The translations under genes and the position numbers were made by a program. Shown piece by piece: positions 1-7,474 of a DNA stretch of 30,053 bases; position 1 is the first letter of the stretch; the number at the start of each line of letters is the position of its first letter. Under the pieces are notes generated by a model. It was not told the DNA's origin, searched no databases, and was given only the letters and a program-made list of their open reading frames with translations. The DNA is from a virus, in IMG/VR virus record IMGVR_UViG_3300032265_000435, positions 1 through 30,053 of that record; one strand, written 5' to 3'.

Positions 1-162
1 AACGTAAGTGTTATCGCCTGTTTTCCTGATATTGTATGGGGGATAGTTTGGGATTGCCTTTGTTAGATCATCATGGATCTTGGATAGGCGATTGAATTGG
101 TCATCGAATCCTACAAAAAATCTGTCGAAATCTTTAGGTAGGTTGTCTAAAAAATATTGCAT
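1..162 (-). CDS. hsp20: Small heat-shock protein Hsp20 (N-terminal 54 residues, runs off window)
   Basis: Reading frame is open from an ATG at 162 to the window edge, so only the N-terminus is present. It begins MQYFLDNLPKDFDRFFVGFD and continues with PPYNIRKTGDNTYV, the N-terminal arm and first strand of the alpha-crystallin domain typical of IbpA-like proteins. The start is fixed by an AAGGAG ribosome site 7 bases upstream. In the family these ATP-independent chaperones hold unfolding proteins; in marine T4-like phages hsp20 is a common core gene and a role in virion assembly or host stress has been proposed. It has its own consensus promoter and a structured leader. The core domain lies outside the window, so identity rests on the N-terminal pattern and context. 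Confidence 0.85.
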   Translation of the reverse strand, partial: MQYFLDNLPKDFDRFFVGFDDQFNRLSKIHDDLTKAIPNYPPYNIRKTGDNTYV

Positions 163-262
163 TTTATGCTCCTTAAATAAGCGAGTTAATAATACTACCC
201 CGAAGGCATAGCGTTGGTGAAGGTTTTTTACAAGGTTACCTTCTCCTTGTCCCATCTCGGGG
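163..262 (-). promoter_or_regulatory. Structured 5' leader of hsp20
   Basis: This 100-base stretch holds no ORF and lies between the hsp20 promoter and its start codon. On the coding strand a 5'-end CCCCGA (257-262) can pair with TCGGGG (198-203), enclosing a second helix between 238-246 and 216-224 with one mismatch (GGAGAAGGT with ACCTTCACC). An AAGGAG near the 5' side sits inside the inner helix and is not the hsp20 ribosome site. The predicted transcript start is near 263, so the outer helix would begin almost at the RNA 5' end. It could stabilise the mRNA, act as a thermosensor or attenuate. No known riboswitch or ROSE/FourU motif is recognisable. Confidence 0.45.
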
Positions 263-269
263 ATTCTTT

Positions 270-298
270 ATTATATATTATTTAGTGCTAGTTGTCAA
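270..298 (-). promoter_or_regulatory. Perfect sigma70-type promoter for hsp20
   Basis: On the minus strand TTGACA (298-293) is followed after exactly 17 bases by TATAAT (275-270). Both hexamers match the bacterial housekeeping consensus completely. The promoter overlaps the last codons and stop of regA, with transcription expected to start near 263, giving hsp20 a leader of about 100 bases independent of the regA message. Confidence 0.8.
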
Positions 299-712
299 CT
301 TTTTCTTACCAATATTATACTTTGTTTCCAATGCCCATTCATTTTTTTCCTTGTGGGAAATTACTTTGATTTGGGATAAGGGAGCATACTCGGTAAAGTA
401 ATCGGGATTATTAATTTTAACTAATCCCCAATCAACCAATAACTTTGAAATTGTGTTTCTGCGCTGTAGATCGTTGTCTGTTAGATCTGCAGATTTACCA
501 TCTAAAGCAAACAGTTCTTTAAAATGGACAATAAAATATCTACCCTGCTTGTGTAAAATATGGCAAGACTGAAATAGTGTTTTGTCCTTACGAGAAGCTA
601 CACCTATTCTAGTTAGAGTTTCACGTACTTTTAAAAAATCGTCGGGTTCGGATAGTATGACTTCCAGAGGATGATACCCCGGGAAATCAATAGAGATTAT
701 ATCAGTACTCAT
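278..712 (-). CDS. regA: RegA translational repressor
   Basis: 144-residue homologue of T4 RegA (about 122 residues), an RNA-binding protein that blocks ribosome access to early mRNAs, including those of the clamp loader genes beside it. The stretch DDFLKVRETLTRIGVASRKD, then LFQSCHIL, YFIVHFKE and the late EWALETKYNIG, all match the family closely. The extra length is a short N-terminal extension (MSTDIISIDFPGYHP). A GTG at 721 is in frame, but ATG at 712 has an AAAGGTGG ribosome site at proper distance and is preferred. It overlaps the gp62 stop by 11 bases, the same gene order as in T4 (45-44-62-regA). In T4 gp43 follows; here hsp20 does. Confidence 0.93.
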   Translation of the reverse strand: MSTDIISIDFPGYHPLEVILSEPDDFLKVRETLTRIGVASRKDKTLFQSCHILHKQGRYFIVHFKELFALDGKSADLTDNDLQRRNTISKLLVDWGLVKINNPDYFTEYAPLSQIKVISHKEKNEWALETKYNIGKKKLTTSTK

Positions 713-1145
713 TCTTACCACCTTTTGTTATTCTTATTCTTAATTCTTTAATAACCGAATCATTTAGAAGTGGGAGTACTTGCTTTGCTTTTTCTGTGCT
801 GTATCCATAGTATTCTTTTACAATTTCCAAATCATCGATTTTCTCAGCCTTGATCCATTTATTGAATCTTTTCTTAGGCCTAATGATATTTATAAGAAAC
901 TGAAATTGTAGCAGTTTATCTATGTGTGGGCGAGAATTCATCTCATTTGCGGGGATTACAGTATCGTGTCCGTATGATAACCCCTTGTTTATAATATAGG
1001 GATTATACTGTTTCTCTGACCAATCGTCAACTATTAGATTTTCCTTACTATGATGTATTGCGTTTATAAAATCAAAGGGGGAGATTGCTGGTGCTTTATA
1101 CGGAACTTCAACAATCTTTTCAACAGATGTTCCAAACAAACTCAT
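702..1145 (-). CDS. 62: Clamp loader small subunit gp62
   Basis: 147 residues, start MSLFG at 1145. In T4 one gp62 joins four gp44 ATPase subunits to open the gp45 clamp and load it at primer ends. The pattern SPFDFINAIHHSKENLIVDD, GLSYGHDTVIPANEMN, FLINIIRPKKRFNKW is that of the short gp62 form seen in marine T4-like phages; T4's own protein is longer. There is no ATPase motif, as expected for this subunit. It starts in an ATGA overlap with the membrane-protein gene's stop and runs into regA, so it is translationally coupled to both. A TTGACG-17-TATAAT promoter-like site lies within it. Confidence 0.88.
   Translation of the reverse strand: MSLFGTSVEKIVEVPYKAPAISPFDFINAIHHSKENLIVDDWSEKQYNPYIINKGLSYGHDTVIPANEMNSRPHIDKLLQFQFLINIIRPKKRFNKWIKAEKIDDLEIVKEYYGYSTEKAKQVLPLLNDSVIKELRIRITKGGKNEY
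1002..1030 (-). promoter_or_regulatory. Near-consensus promoter inside gp62, upstream of regA
   Basis: TTGACG (1030-1025), 17 bases, then TATAAT (1007-1002) on the minus strand: 11 of 12 consensus bases. It would start RNA near 995, about 280 bases before the regA start. The site falls on codons for a conserved part of gp62 (DDWSEKQYNPY), so coding constraint alone may explain part of the match. Confidence is moderate because several perfect sites of the same form occur on this strand. Confidence 0.4.
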
Positions 1146-1429
1146 AATACCATCCTCAATAAACCGATAGTATCTATGGTAGTAAGCAGGAGGTAGTTAG
1201 CAAGCATACCAAATGATTTCCTAGTCCAACTAGCCCAAGCATACATAGCGCAACCACTAATCCAGATAGGGTATAATATAATAAGAGGGGGATTAGGGAC
1301 GGTTGTTGCCATCGTGATAGAACAGCCAACACTGATAGCCCAAGCACAGCACTCAATAAGAAAGCGAAATCTGTTAGAAGCGAAGTCATCTTTTATCCAT
1401 TGTAAGGTAGGTTGAAAAATGTTTATCAT
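1142..1429 (-). CDS. Small inner-membrane protein of unknown function
   Basis: 95 residues with three hydrophobic segments at about residues 22-42, 48-68 and 75-94, and a basic stretch (SWTRKSF) between the second and third, so an integral membrane protein is likely. No enzymatic motif is visible. The sequence pattern (FQPTLQWIKDDFASN, YPIWISGCAMYAWASWTRKS) resembles small proteins I associate with this position in marine T4-like phages, but I know no function. It sits between gp44 and gp62 with ATGA overlaps on both sides, so it is co-expressed with the clamp loader although nothing in it suggests a replication role. A different frame over 1174-1389 is also hydrophobic but is a shadow. Confidence 0.8.
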   Translation of the reverse strand: MINIFQPTLQWIKDDFASNRFRFLIECCAWAISVGCSITMATTVPNPPLIILYPIWISGCAMYAWASWTRKSFGMLANYLLLTTIDTIGLLRMVL

Positions 1430-2367
1430 TTGAATTCTACTGCTGCCATAATCTCAGTCAAACAAGCAACTAGATTAATTTCTTGGTCAGCGCAGAATGC
1501 AGACTTATATTGATAGTCTGCTAATAACAAGACCAACTGTGGAACCTGTTTAACATGATCAGTTAAAGTATCATATAACTTTCTAAAGATAGTTCCAGGA
1601 TCATTGTCAATATTGTTTACGACCCAAGTACGCATCTTTTTCCAATCACCTTCTTTTAAAGAAACAATCAGTTCTTGCATATTGGATTCGCCTAAATTAA
1701 CAAAGATGCCTTCGTCAATCTTTCCCGAGGCTGAGTATCTCTGCAATTCATTTAGAACACGTCTATAGTCAGGGAAATGCTTTTCTATTACCTTTGCGAT
1801 TACTTTGCCGTCGGCATCAATCTTTTCAATTGACATAATCTCGGTAACACGTTTGAAGAATGCTGCCGCAATCTTTGGTCTATCCGCTTTAGGTAATTTA
1901 AACTCAATAACAGCGCATCGAGAATGTAGCGGAGGAATAATTCTATTCTTAAAGTTACAAGTAAGAATGAACCTACAGTTATTTGAAAACTCTTCTATAA
2001 ATGCTCTTAGCGCAGGTTGTGTAGAGTTTGGATTAAGATAATCTGCCTCGTCTAAAATTACAACCTTTGCCTTGCCACTGAATGATACAGTAGATGCAAA
2101 CTGTTTAATCTTTGTACGAAGAACATCAATCCCAGATTCTTCCGAACCGTTAATTACGATATAGTCTGTTTGTAGTTCTTCACATAATGCTCGGGCAACT
2201 GTGGTCTTGCCCATACCTGCCCCACCACATAACAGCATATTCTGTATCTCACCCTTAGACAACATCTCTAGAAAGATGGTCTTTTGGTCTGCGGGTAAGA
2301 TACAGTCTTCTAATTTGCGAGGACGATACTTTTCAACCCACAAAAATTCATTTTCACGATAATCCAT
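1426..2367 (-). CDS. 44: Clamp loader AAA+ ATPase large subunit gp44
   Basis: 313 residues, close to T4 gp44 (319). AAA+ ATPase that forms the motor of the clamp loader. Visible motifs are Walker A GGAGMGKT (residues 48-55), Walker B DEAD (106-109) in VVILDEADYL, a sensor stretch FILTCNFKNRI (about 133-143), and the SRC arginine-finger motif (149-151) characteristic of clamp loaders. The N-terminal WVEKYRPRKLEDCILP is also typical. Start ATG at 2367 has a GAGG ribosome site. It ends in an ATGA overlap with the membrane protein; gp45 lies two small genes upstream, so the whole loader and clamp are in one operon. Confidence 0.96.
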   Translation of the reverse strand: MDYRENEFLWVEKYRPRKLEDCILPADQKTIFLEMLSKGEIQNMLLCGGAGMGKTTVARALCEELQTDYIVINGSEESGIDVLRTKIKQFASTVSFSGKAKVVILDEADYLNPNSTQPALRAFIEEFSNNCRFILTCNFKNRIIPPLHSRCAVIEFKLPKADRPKIAAAFFKRVTEIMSIEKIDADGKVIAKVIEKHFPDYRRVLNELQRYSASGKIDEGIFVNLGESNMQELIVSLKEGDWKKMRTWVVNNIDNDPGTIFRKLYDTLTDHVKQVPQLVLLLADYQYKSAFCADQEINLVACLTEIMAAVEFK

Positions 2368-2385
2368 AATAACCTCATAATATAA

Positions 2386-2730
2386 TTAAATTTCATCATG
2401 CCATTTAAAGCCAAGAAGATGCTTGGCAAAAAATCTGATAACGGCATTTGGTTTAGTGGGTCTATACACAAACATACTGTCTGTAATTTGCCATTTACCA
2501 ACATTCTTTGTAGAAGGTTTAATAACAAAGGTGGACATTGGTGCCTGAGCCCAGGTAGTTACGCCTGTGCCTCCAATCAAAACACTACCACTGGTTCCAA
2601 ATAGACTGGTGTTCCATTGTTTCTTTCTAAACTCAGCAACCCATTGTTCACTAGGAGTGAAGTCTAACTCTAACGGAAGTTGCTCCGTCAGAGGAAAGAA
2701 GAATTCTATTTCACGTTGCGTCTGCAGCAT
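2386..2730 (-). CDS. Conserved hypothetical protein between gp45 and gp44
   Basis: 115 residues beginning MLQTQREIEFFFPLTEQLPL. No recognised catalytic motif; the middle is rich in Gly/Thr/Ser and the C-terminus is a basic-aromatic segment, FFAKHLLGFKWHDEI. I recall proteins of this pattern near gp45 in marine T4-like phages, always without a function. A GTG at 2739 is in frame, but ATG at 2730 gives the more family-like N-terminus. It overlaps the stop of the preceding small gene by 20 bases and has no strong ribosome site, so translational coupling is likely. Function unknown. Confidence 0.75.
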   Translation of the reverse strand: MLQTQREIEFFFPLTEQLPLELDFTPSEQWVAEFRKKQWNTSLFGTSGSVLIGGTGVTTWAQAPMSTFVIKPSTKNVGKWQITDSMFVYRPTKPNAVIRFFAKHLLGFKWHDEI

Positions 2731-2908
2731 CTCTAGCACTCGGGACAGTATTAAGTTCGTTAATACGTTGCTCTAATACACTTATTGTTGTATTAAAATG
2801 TCCCGTGCCTTCTTCCATTGGTTTATAGTAATAACGCTTTAGAGTCTCTACTTCATTCTGAAGAACAGCAATATACTCACGTCTAGGTACATAAAAATTT
2901 TCTTGCAT
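2711..2908 (-). CDS. Small coiled-coil-like protein downstream of gp45
   Basis: 65 residues, starting one base after the gp45 stop, with a GGTGG ribosome site formed by the gp45 end. The sequence (REYIAVLQNEVETLKRYY, then TTISVLEQRINELN) has heptad-like leucine and isoleucine spacing in two segments, so one or two short helices or coiled coils are likely. No homologous family is recognised. Position, frame continuity with gp45 and overlap with the next gene argue that it is a real gene. It could be a clamp- or loader-associated peptide, but that is guesswork from position only. Confidence 0.65.
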   Translation of the reverse strand: MQENFYVPRREYIAVLQNEVETLKRYYYKPMEEGTGHFNTTISVLEQRINELNTVPSARDAADAT

Positions 2909-2909
2909 A

Positions 2910-3566
2910 TTACACCACCGAATCTGGTTCCATTGCGATAAAATATCCCAATGGCTTTGTTGCGTGTTTAAATTGGAATGCTTTCTTCTTCGAGATTGTC
3001 ACTGAATAAGCATCAGGAATAATCTTGAAGTTTTCTACTGCCATATGGCAATCAAATGTGTGCTCGCATTTACCGATAACTTTCTTATAGGTATTTGCTG
3101 TATCATTTTTCTTATCACCGATTGTCAAAGTAACATCATCTCCTTTGCAGGAGATTGTGATTGTTGGCGCACCTGTAATAGCAGCCGCTTTCATAATCAT
3201 GTTAACATCTTCGGATGTAAGTTTAAACTCATAGTGTGTATCTACTTCAATATCCTTTGTAGGTGCCGCAACAATAACTGTAGGGCTAGAATAGAAATAT
3301 TCAAATTTACCTGAGTCTTTAGAAATTGTCAAACTCTTCTCACCAAATTCTACATTTTGATTTTCCATTAATGTCAGCAATGCCAACAATGAATTTAAAT
3401 CATAAATTGCTACTTCTTCAGGGAAGTTCTCGGCAACCGTAGCTTTGGCAAAAATGTTTTTTGCTGTACTGATTGTGGATAAGGTATTACCCTTTCTGAT
3501 AAGAATGTTGCTATTAATAGCAGCAAAATTCTTTAGGGTATCAATTGTCTCTTTACTGATCTGCAT
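2910..3566 (-). CDS. 45: DNA polymerase sliding clamp gp45
   Basis: 218 residues (T4 gp45 has 228). The trimeric ring tethers DNA polymerase to DNA and, in T4, also activates late transcription through gp33 and gp55. The N-terminus MQISKETIDTLKNFAAINSN, the FPEEVAIYDLNSLLALLTLM segment and the PTITISCKGDDVTLTIGDKK strand pair match the family; the protein ends AMEPDSVV. Start ATG at 3566 has an AAGGAG site and shares one base with the DUF3310 stop (TAATG). As the clamp, it is the presumed partner of the LF-ending C-terminal tails on the DpdA-like and GT4 proteins in this window. Confidence 0.94.
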   Translation of the reverse strand: MQISKETIDTLKNFAAINSNILIRKGNTLSTISTAKNIFAKATVAENFPEEVAIYDLNSLLALLTLMENQNVEFGEKSLTISKDSGKFEYFYSSPTVIVAAPTKDIEVDTHYEFKLTSEDVNMIMKAAAITGAPTITISCKGDDVTLTIGDKKNDTANTYKKVIGKCEHTFDCHMAVENFKIIPDAYSVTISKKKAFQFKHATKPLGYFIAMEPDSVV

Positions 3567-3853
3567 TATTTAATCTCCTTAGTTTCAATGTCATGCGTAT
3601 ATAAAAGCATTAAAGCATAGTGTAACACCTTTAGTATATCTTGTCTATTCCTTCCGGCTTTCTTTCCATACCTTTGGACATATTTCATTACGTTACCAAC
3701 GGTAAATCCGACACCGTGCCCACTATCAATGACAAATTCAGTTGCCTGAAATTTATTCATTGAATAATGTTCGCCGTAAGTGGCATCGATATATTCTTTA
3801 AACTCTTTAATAAGAGCATCCTCATTATATTTGTAATCTATTGCTTTCGCCAT
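3566..3853 (-). CDS. DUF3310 family protein
   Basis: 95 residues. The core GHGVGFTVGNVMKYVQRYGKK followed by a helix DILKVLHYALMLL is the signature of DUF3310, a small helical family common in phages of many kinds and of unknown biochemical function; it is sometimes annotated as a nucleotide-kinase-like protein without proof. Start ATG at 3853 follows an AAGGA site and overlaps the end of the upstream glycosyltransferase gene by 16 bases. It bridges the sugar island and the clamp gene, so these two functionally different regions are on one transcript. Confidence 0.8.
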   Translation of the reverse strand: MAKAIDYKYNEDALIKEFKEYIDATYGEHYSMNKFQATEFVIDSGHGVGFTVGNVMKYVQRYGKKAGRNRQDILKVLHYALMLLYTHDIETKEIK

Positions 3854-4569
3854 GGATATCCATCCTTAAATTTCTTTTCCATCAATCCATTACCCCATCT
3901 AAAGAAGTCAGCTTTCACCGAATCTTCTCTATTACCAACTCTGTAATTTAAAGTATACATACCATTTGTATCATAGGTAAATCCATGCTGCAAAAGTACT
4001 TGCATAATAATACGATCTACCTCTGGTTGGTCGTCTGGATGTCTGGCTCTGCGATACCAAAGAGGAGATATTTGAATTGCAATAGATGTGGGTAAAAAGT
4101 ATGCACCAACATCGACAAAAAGTTCTTGTTCACTTAAGCATGTAGGCCATTTACCTAAGTTCTCACAATCATCAAGACAAATATAGTTGCTGTCTTTATC
4201 TATAATTTTTCTTAATGAAAATGCCCAATCATTAGTTTCACATACTTTAACTAATGTTTCCACATGCTTTGGTTCAATATAGTTATCTTCATCTAAGAAT
4301 ATTACATAATCCGAATCAACCAAATAAGGAACTGCACCATAGATTCTATGTCCATTATATTGGCTATGTCCTGTGTTATTAGGCAATGTGAGAAAAGTAG
4401 GATTGGTTTCTAAATCTAATTGTCTGTATGCTTTATCAGCAAATTGCATACCATCGATTACTATGAGATGCTCTACATTATCATACGTCTGTTTTGCTAC
4501 AGAATTAATATTCTGTCTTAGGTAATCAGAACCTGTCGTTGGTGTTATTACTGTTACTCGTTTACTCAT
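3838..4569 (-). CDS. GT2-like glycosyltransferase (GT-A fold)
   Basis: 243 residues. The N-terminus MSKRVTVITPTTGSDYLRQN with SVAKQTYDNVEHLIVIDG is the classic nucleotide-sugar-binding start of family 2 transferases. VIFLDEDNYIEP (DEDN at residues 93-96) is the DxD-type metal-binding motif, and a later HPDDQPEVDR stretch may hold acceptor-site residues. Predicted to transfer a sugar from a nucleotide donor to a glycan; donor and acceptor cannot be deduced. A TTG at 4575 is in frame but ATG at 4569 is preferred. It overlaps the upstream transferase gene by 8 bases. Last gene of the sugar island before the replication genes. Confidence 0.85.
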   Translation of the reverse strand: MSKRVTVITPTTGSDYLRQNINSVAKQTYDNVEHLIVIDGMQFADKAYRQLDLETNPTFLTLPNNTGHSQYNGHRIYGAVPYLVDSDYVIFLDEDNYIEPKHVETLVKVCETNDWAFSLRKIIDKDSNYICLDDCENLGKWPTCLSEQELFVDVGAYFLPTSIAIQISPLWYRRARHPDDQPEVDRIIMQVLLQHGFTYDTNGMYTLNYRVGNREDSVKADFFRWGNGLMEKKFKDGYPWRKQ

Positions 4570-5254
4570 ATTCAACTACCATTATTCCTTCAGGAACTTT
4601 AACGGGGATGCCTCCCAAATCAAGCTTTCTTGCATTATGGTAAAATATTTTGCCCTTGGTCATATTTTTATAATACAATTGAAATACTAAATTATTAATG
4701 CCACTATTAATTACGTGAACTTCTTTAGCAAAACAGATAGCATCTATATAATCTAAAACATCATCAGTATCTTCTTTAACTGCAGTGTGTCTAGGTAAAT
4801 TGGATTCTATTTTAAGATCAAAATTGCCGTATGTACTTGCGTCATGAACAAAAATATAATCTTCCCCTAATTTAGATTTTAAACTATCATACCATTTCCA
4901 AGATTCATCCAATCTTTTAGGTAGTATAAATTTATCATACTCCGCATCAGGATCTACTCCAGATGTCATATAAAACGATTCTTCAAAGTTATCATAATCG
5001 CATTTTTCAAATCCAACTCTCATTAAAGGATAGTTTGTTTCTTGCGAATACTTCAAAACATCTTCTGCCTCATTATCAACAGGAACAATATTCAAATCCT
5101 CGAAGTCCTCATATAAATGCTTTACAGTCTTATTATAATGTCTTTTGCAAATTAAATCTATTGAATAGTGTTCCAATAATGAATGAATTAATCCATTACA
5201 TATAAAATGGTCTCCTAGACCAGTATGGTGGTGTACTATAATTCTTGGTTTCAT
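4562..5254 (-). CDS. Probable GT-B glycosyltransferase, heptosyltransferase-like
   Basis: 230 residues. The N-terminal KPRIIVHHHTGLGDHFICNG with HSLLEHYSIDLICK resembles the GxGD loop and first Rossmann unit of family 9 (ADP-heptose type) transferases. The C-terminal ICFAKEVHVINSGINNLVFQ resembles their donor-binding region with the Ser/Gly-rich loop. It is shorter than the usual 320-350 residues, so it may be a compact form or only fold-related. It starts in an ATGA overlap with the upstream gene, inside a run of six consecutive transferase-like genes. Donor and acceptor unknown. Confidence 0.6.
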   Translation of the reverse strand: MKPRIIVHHHTGLGDHFICNGLIHSLLEHYSIDLICKRHYNKTVKHLYEDFEDLNIVPVDNEAEDVLKYSQETNYPLMRVGFEKCDYDNFEESFYMTSGVDPDAEYDKFILPKRLDESWKWYDSLKSKLGEDYIFVHDASTYGNFDLKIESNLPRHTAVKEDTDDVLDYIDAICFAKEVHVINSGINNLVFQLYYKNMTKGKIFYHNARKLDLGGIPVKVPEGIMVVEYE

Positions 5255-5892
5255 GATAGTGCTTGATCATATACGGGAATATCGTTAGCGTCATATGTTT
5301 GCCCTATAAAATCTTTCCCTATAGATTGATAGGTGTTTCGCATCCACATTGTTTCTTTTATGCCATGTATCATAGCAGTATGTTCTAATCTAGGCCAGAC
5401 TAAGTCTCTCAACCAATACTGATCCATTAGATATGTATGTTGTCTATTATATTTAGACAACCCTTTAATCATTTCTGTATCTAACCCATTCTTTAATCCC
5501 CACATACCTGCTAGTATAGGAAACTCATAATGATTAATATGATCTCTTACTACAGATAACCGACTGTCTGATACGAGCCATTCATCTACAATTTGTCTTT
5601 CTCTTGCAGACAATCTAGAATCACAATCCCGAGATAGAATAATAGTCTCAGGTTGCATTGCGTCAAATCTCCAGAATGCTCCAAATGTAAAATCATCGTC
5701 GGGCCTGATCCAAACCGAAGTATTATCGAAAGCATTTAATGCAGATATATAAATCCCCGGAACATCTCTTCCGCAGTAAAATCTACATTCCCATTGCGGA
5801 AAATGTATCTGTGCTAATTGCGCATTACGAATAGCACCTACACAGTATTTAGGATTGTCTCCCCACAAACTAAATGATATAATTTTCTTCAT
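5251..5892 (-). CDS. Putative glycosyltransferase (GT-A-like, SRDCDSR motif)
   Basis: 213 residues. The start MKKIISFSLWGDNPKYCVGA is followed by NAQLAQIHFPQWECRFYCGR, typical of proteins that process a nucleotide sugar. IILSRDCDSRLSARE holds the likely DxD equivalent (DCD) and HYEFPILAGMWGLKNG matches a pattern I associate with this unnamed transferase family of marine bacteria and phages. Later HTYLMDQYWLRDLVWP could form the acceptor side. No signal peptide or membrane segment, so cytoplasmic. ATGA overlaps on both sides mark it as part of the same translationally coupled set. Confidence 0.6.
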   Translation of the reverse strand: MKKIISFSLWGDNPKYCVGAIRNAQLAQIHFPQWECRFYCGRDVPGIYISALNAFDNTSVWIRPDDDFTFGAFWRFDAMQPETIILSRDCDSRLSARERQIVDEWLVSDSRLSVVRDHINHYEFPILAGMWGLKNGLDTEMIKGLSKYNRQHTYLMDQYWLRDLVWPRLEHTAMIHGIKETMWMRNTYQSIGKDFIGQTYDANDIPVYDQALS

Positions 5893-6602
5893 TTATAATA
5901 AGATGCTAGTAATTCTTTATTGCCTTTGATAAAACCAAATGCTTGTTTTACCTCAGGATCTAAACTATTATACAAATGCCACATTTCTTGTTCTGCTTTA
6001 TTTGTATCGTAGTTTGTTCCTCGAGGGTGTTCTATAGTATGACCGTAGTCTCGTATAACGGGTCTTTTATTAATGAATGATATAGCAGGGAAAATTATAT
6101 CCCAGCCCCAACCCATTTTATAGCCTGTCATATCTATTTTACGAGTTTTGTATTCGTCAATTATATCCTTATGAATAAACCAACAGGTACAATCTGTGTT
6201 AGCAACAATTTTTAATTTATCTACAGGGAAGTCTACCGTTGTAAGATCTGATCTAATAGCATCATACCAAGTATAGTCTACATTTGGAGCATATACTCCC
6301 CAATCTGTCATTTCATAATACTTCTCAGCATCCTCATATAATTGTTGCCAATTATCATATGAAGCGTCTGCCTGAATATGAAATAAGACATCACAATCCG
6401 ATGTATCAAATACTTCTAATGCTTTTAAAAATTGAGCATTGAAATAGCTTTCTTCTCCTATGTTATGCCAATCTCTTGCTCTAAAGTCATCGTCGCTATT
6501 AATTACGATGGGTTCAACTCCGATCTCTCTAAGTTGATCTATCTTTTCAATTGTCTTTTCAGATTGACCACGCCAATTAAATATAACGGTTAATACTTTC
6601 AT
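5889..6602 (-). CDS. GT2-like glycosyltransferase
   Basis: 237 residues. MKVLTVIFNWRGQSEKTIEK with VEPIVINSDDDF is a GT-A nucleotide-binding start. DVLFHIQADASYDNW carries the acidic motif (QAD) where DxD is usually found. TGYKMGWGWDIIFPAISF resembles the WGxxD acceptor/catalytic segment of family 2 enzymes (MGWGWD). The protein ends shortly after, so it is a single-domain transferase. Soluble, with no membrane segments. It overlaps neighbours by ATGA. Substrate unknown; membership of the fucose-related island suggests that it builds the same glycan as the adjacent GT10 enzyme. Confidence 0.7.
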   Translation of the reverse strand: MKVLTVIFNWRGQSEKTIEKIDQLREIGVEPIVINSDDDFRARDWHNIGEESYFNAQFLKALEVFDTSDCDVLFHIQADASYDNWQQLYEDAEKYYEMTDWGVYAPNVDYTWYDAIRSDLTTVDFPVDKLKIVANTDCTCWFIHKDIIDEYKTRKIDMTGYKMGWGWDIIFPAISFINKRPVIRDYGHTIEHPRGTNYDTNKAEQEMWHLYNSLDPEVKQAFGFIKGNKELLASYYK

Positions 6603-7474
6603 TCTCTGCCGTCAATCTTATTATAAACAACAGCATCAAACCAATTCAAGAAATTATTAAACAACATATAATCTTTAGGAATGTTATCGATTAAAGGCGA
6701 TGCATTTACAATATTATTATATAAGTCGTCATCTTGATCTACCATCATTACGTGCTCAAGAAGTTCCTGTTGAGAATCAAAGTCATGTGCATTAATAAAT
6801 GCGCCAGGATTCCAATCCGATGCTACGGTTGGACTACCCCAGTAAATAGGAACTGTCTTAGCATAAAATGCATGTAAGATCTTTTCAGTGACATAACCTC
6901 GGTAAGAACCAGACTCAAAGCAAATATTGAACTTACGTGAAGATAAGAAATCAATCTTTGATACTTCCCCGTCAAGTTTAGCATCAATATTATTGAATAA
7001 CTTACCGCCACTATCAATAGGCTTATATTGATTTAATAGTTGAAAGAAGTCATTTCTTTCTTTACAATTACCATTAGATACAACAAACGAGCAAAAGCTT
7101 GTTTTTTCTTTTGGCTCATGCTCACCTAAAATATGGTAATAGTCGTATCCTGACTTATGAATCATATCAAGTGACCACATATAGATTACATTTAATGGTA
7201 AACGATAATGCCAATTATTATAGTTATGATCAAATGTAATAGCATAATTACAGTCATAATTTTCTGGTCTACGATTTTCGCCTGTATAGAAAATCTTAAC
7301 AACGTTATCTCTACTAAATTTTTTATTATTTGTACCAAAGTTTTCATCACCAAAGATCAAATAGTCGGGATTTTCATTATCAATCTCAACATCGAATCTA
7401 TTAGCAAGAATAGAACTGAAGAACTGAGCCAGATGATCATGGGTATCTGTAAACCCTAATTTAAGTTTTCTCAT
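6599..7474 (-). CDS. GT10 family fucosyltransferase (alpha-1,3/1,4-type)
   Basis: 291 residues. Family 10 transferases move L-fucose from GDP-fucose to a glycan. The strongest evidence is residues 181-213, where KFNICFESG, GYVTEKILHAF and VPIYWG reproduce the GDP-fucose-binding core of bacterial FucT. IFYTGENRRPENYDCNYAIT (61-80) matches the conserved N-terminal motif as well. It is shorter than Helicobacter FucT because it lacks the C-terminal heptad repeats and amphipathic tail, so it is probably soluble. The same island encodes the complete GDP-mannose to GDP-fucose route (gmd, fcl), so donor supply and transfer are linked. Confidence 0.88.
   Translation of the reverse strand: MRKLKLGFTDTHDHLAQFFSSILANRFDVEIDNENPDYLIFGDENFGTNNKKFSRDNVVKIFYTGENRRPENYDCNYAITFDHNYNNWHYRLPLNVIYMWSLDMIHKSGYDYYHILGEHEPKEKTSFCSFVVSNGNCKERNDFFQLLNQYKPIDSGGKLFNNIDAKLDGEVSKIDFLSSRKFNICFESGSYRGYVTEKILHAFYAKTVPIYWGSPTVASDWNPGAFINAHDFDSQQELLEHVMMVDQDDDLYNNIVNASPLIDNIPKDYMLFNNFLNWFDAVVYNKIDGRE

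Noticed and set aside
163-277. Possible tRNA in the longest gap
   Set aside because: Neither strand shows a T-loop GTTCGA-type sequence, an acceptor stem or an anticodon arm; the pairing found fits a leader hairpin better.
887-894. TATAAATA, the exact T4 late-promoter core, on the minus strand inside gp62
   Set aside because: An 8-base AT-only match is expected by chance in this AT-rich sequence; similar NATAAATA hits occur inside other genes (for example 17981-17988 and within 12545-13372).
1174-1389. 71-residue hydrophobic ORF on the minus strand
   Set aside because: Shadow of the 95-residue membrane protein, whose start and stop fit ATGA junctions on both sides.
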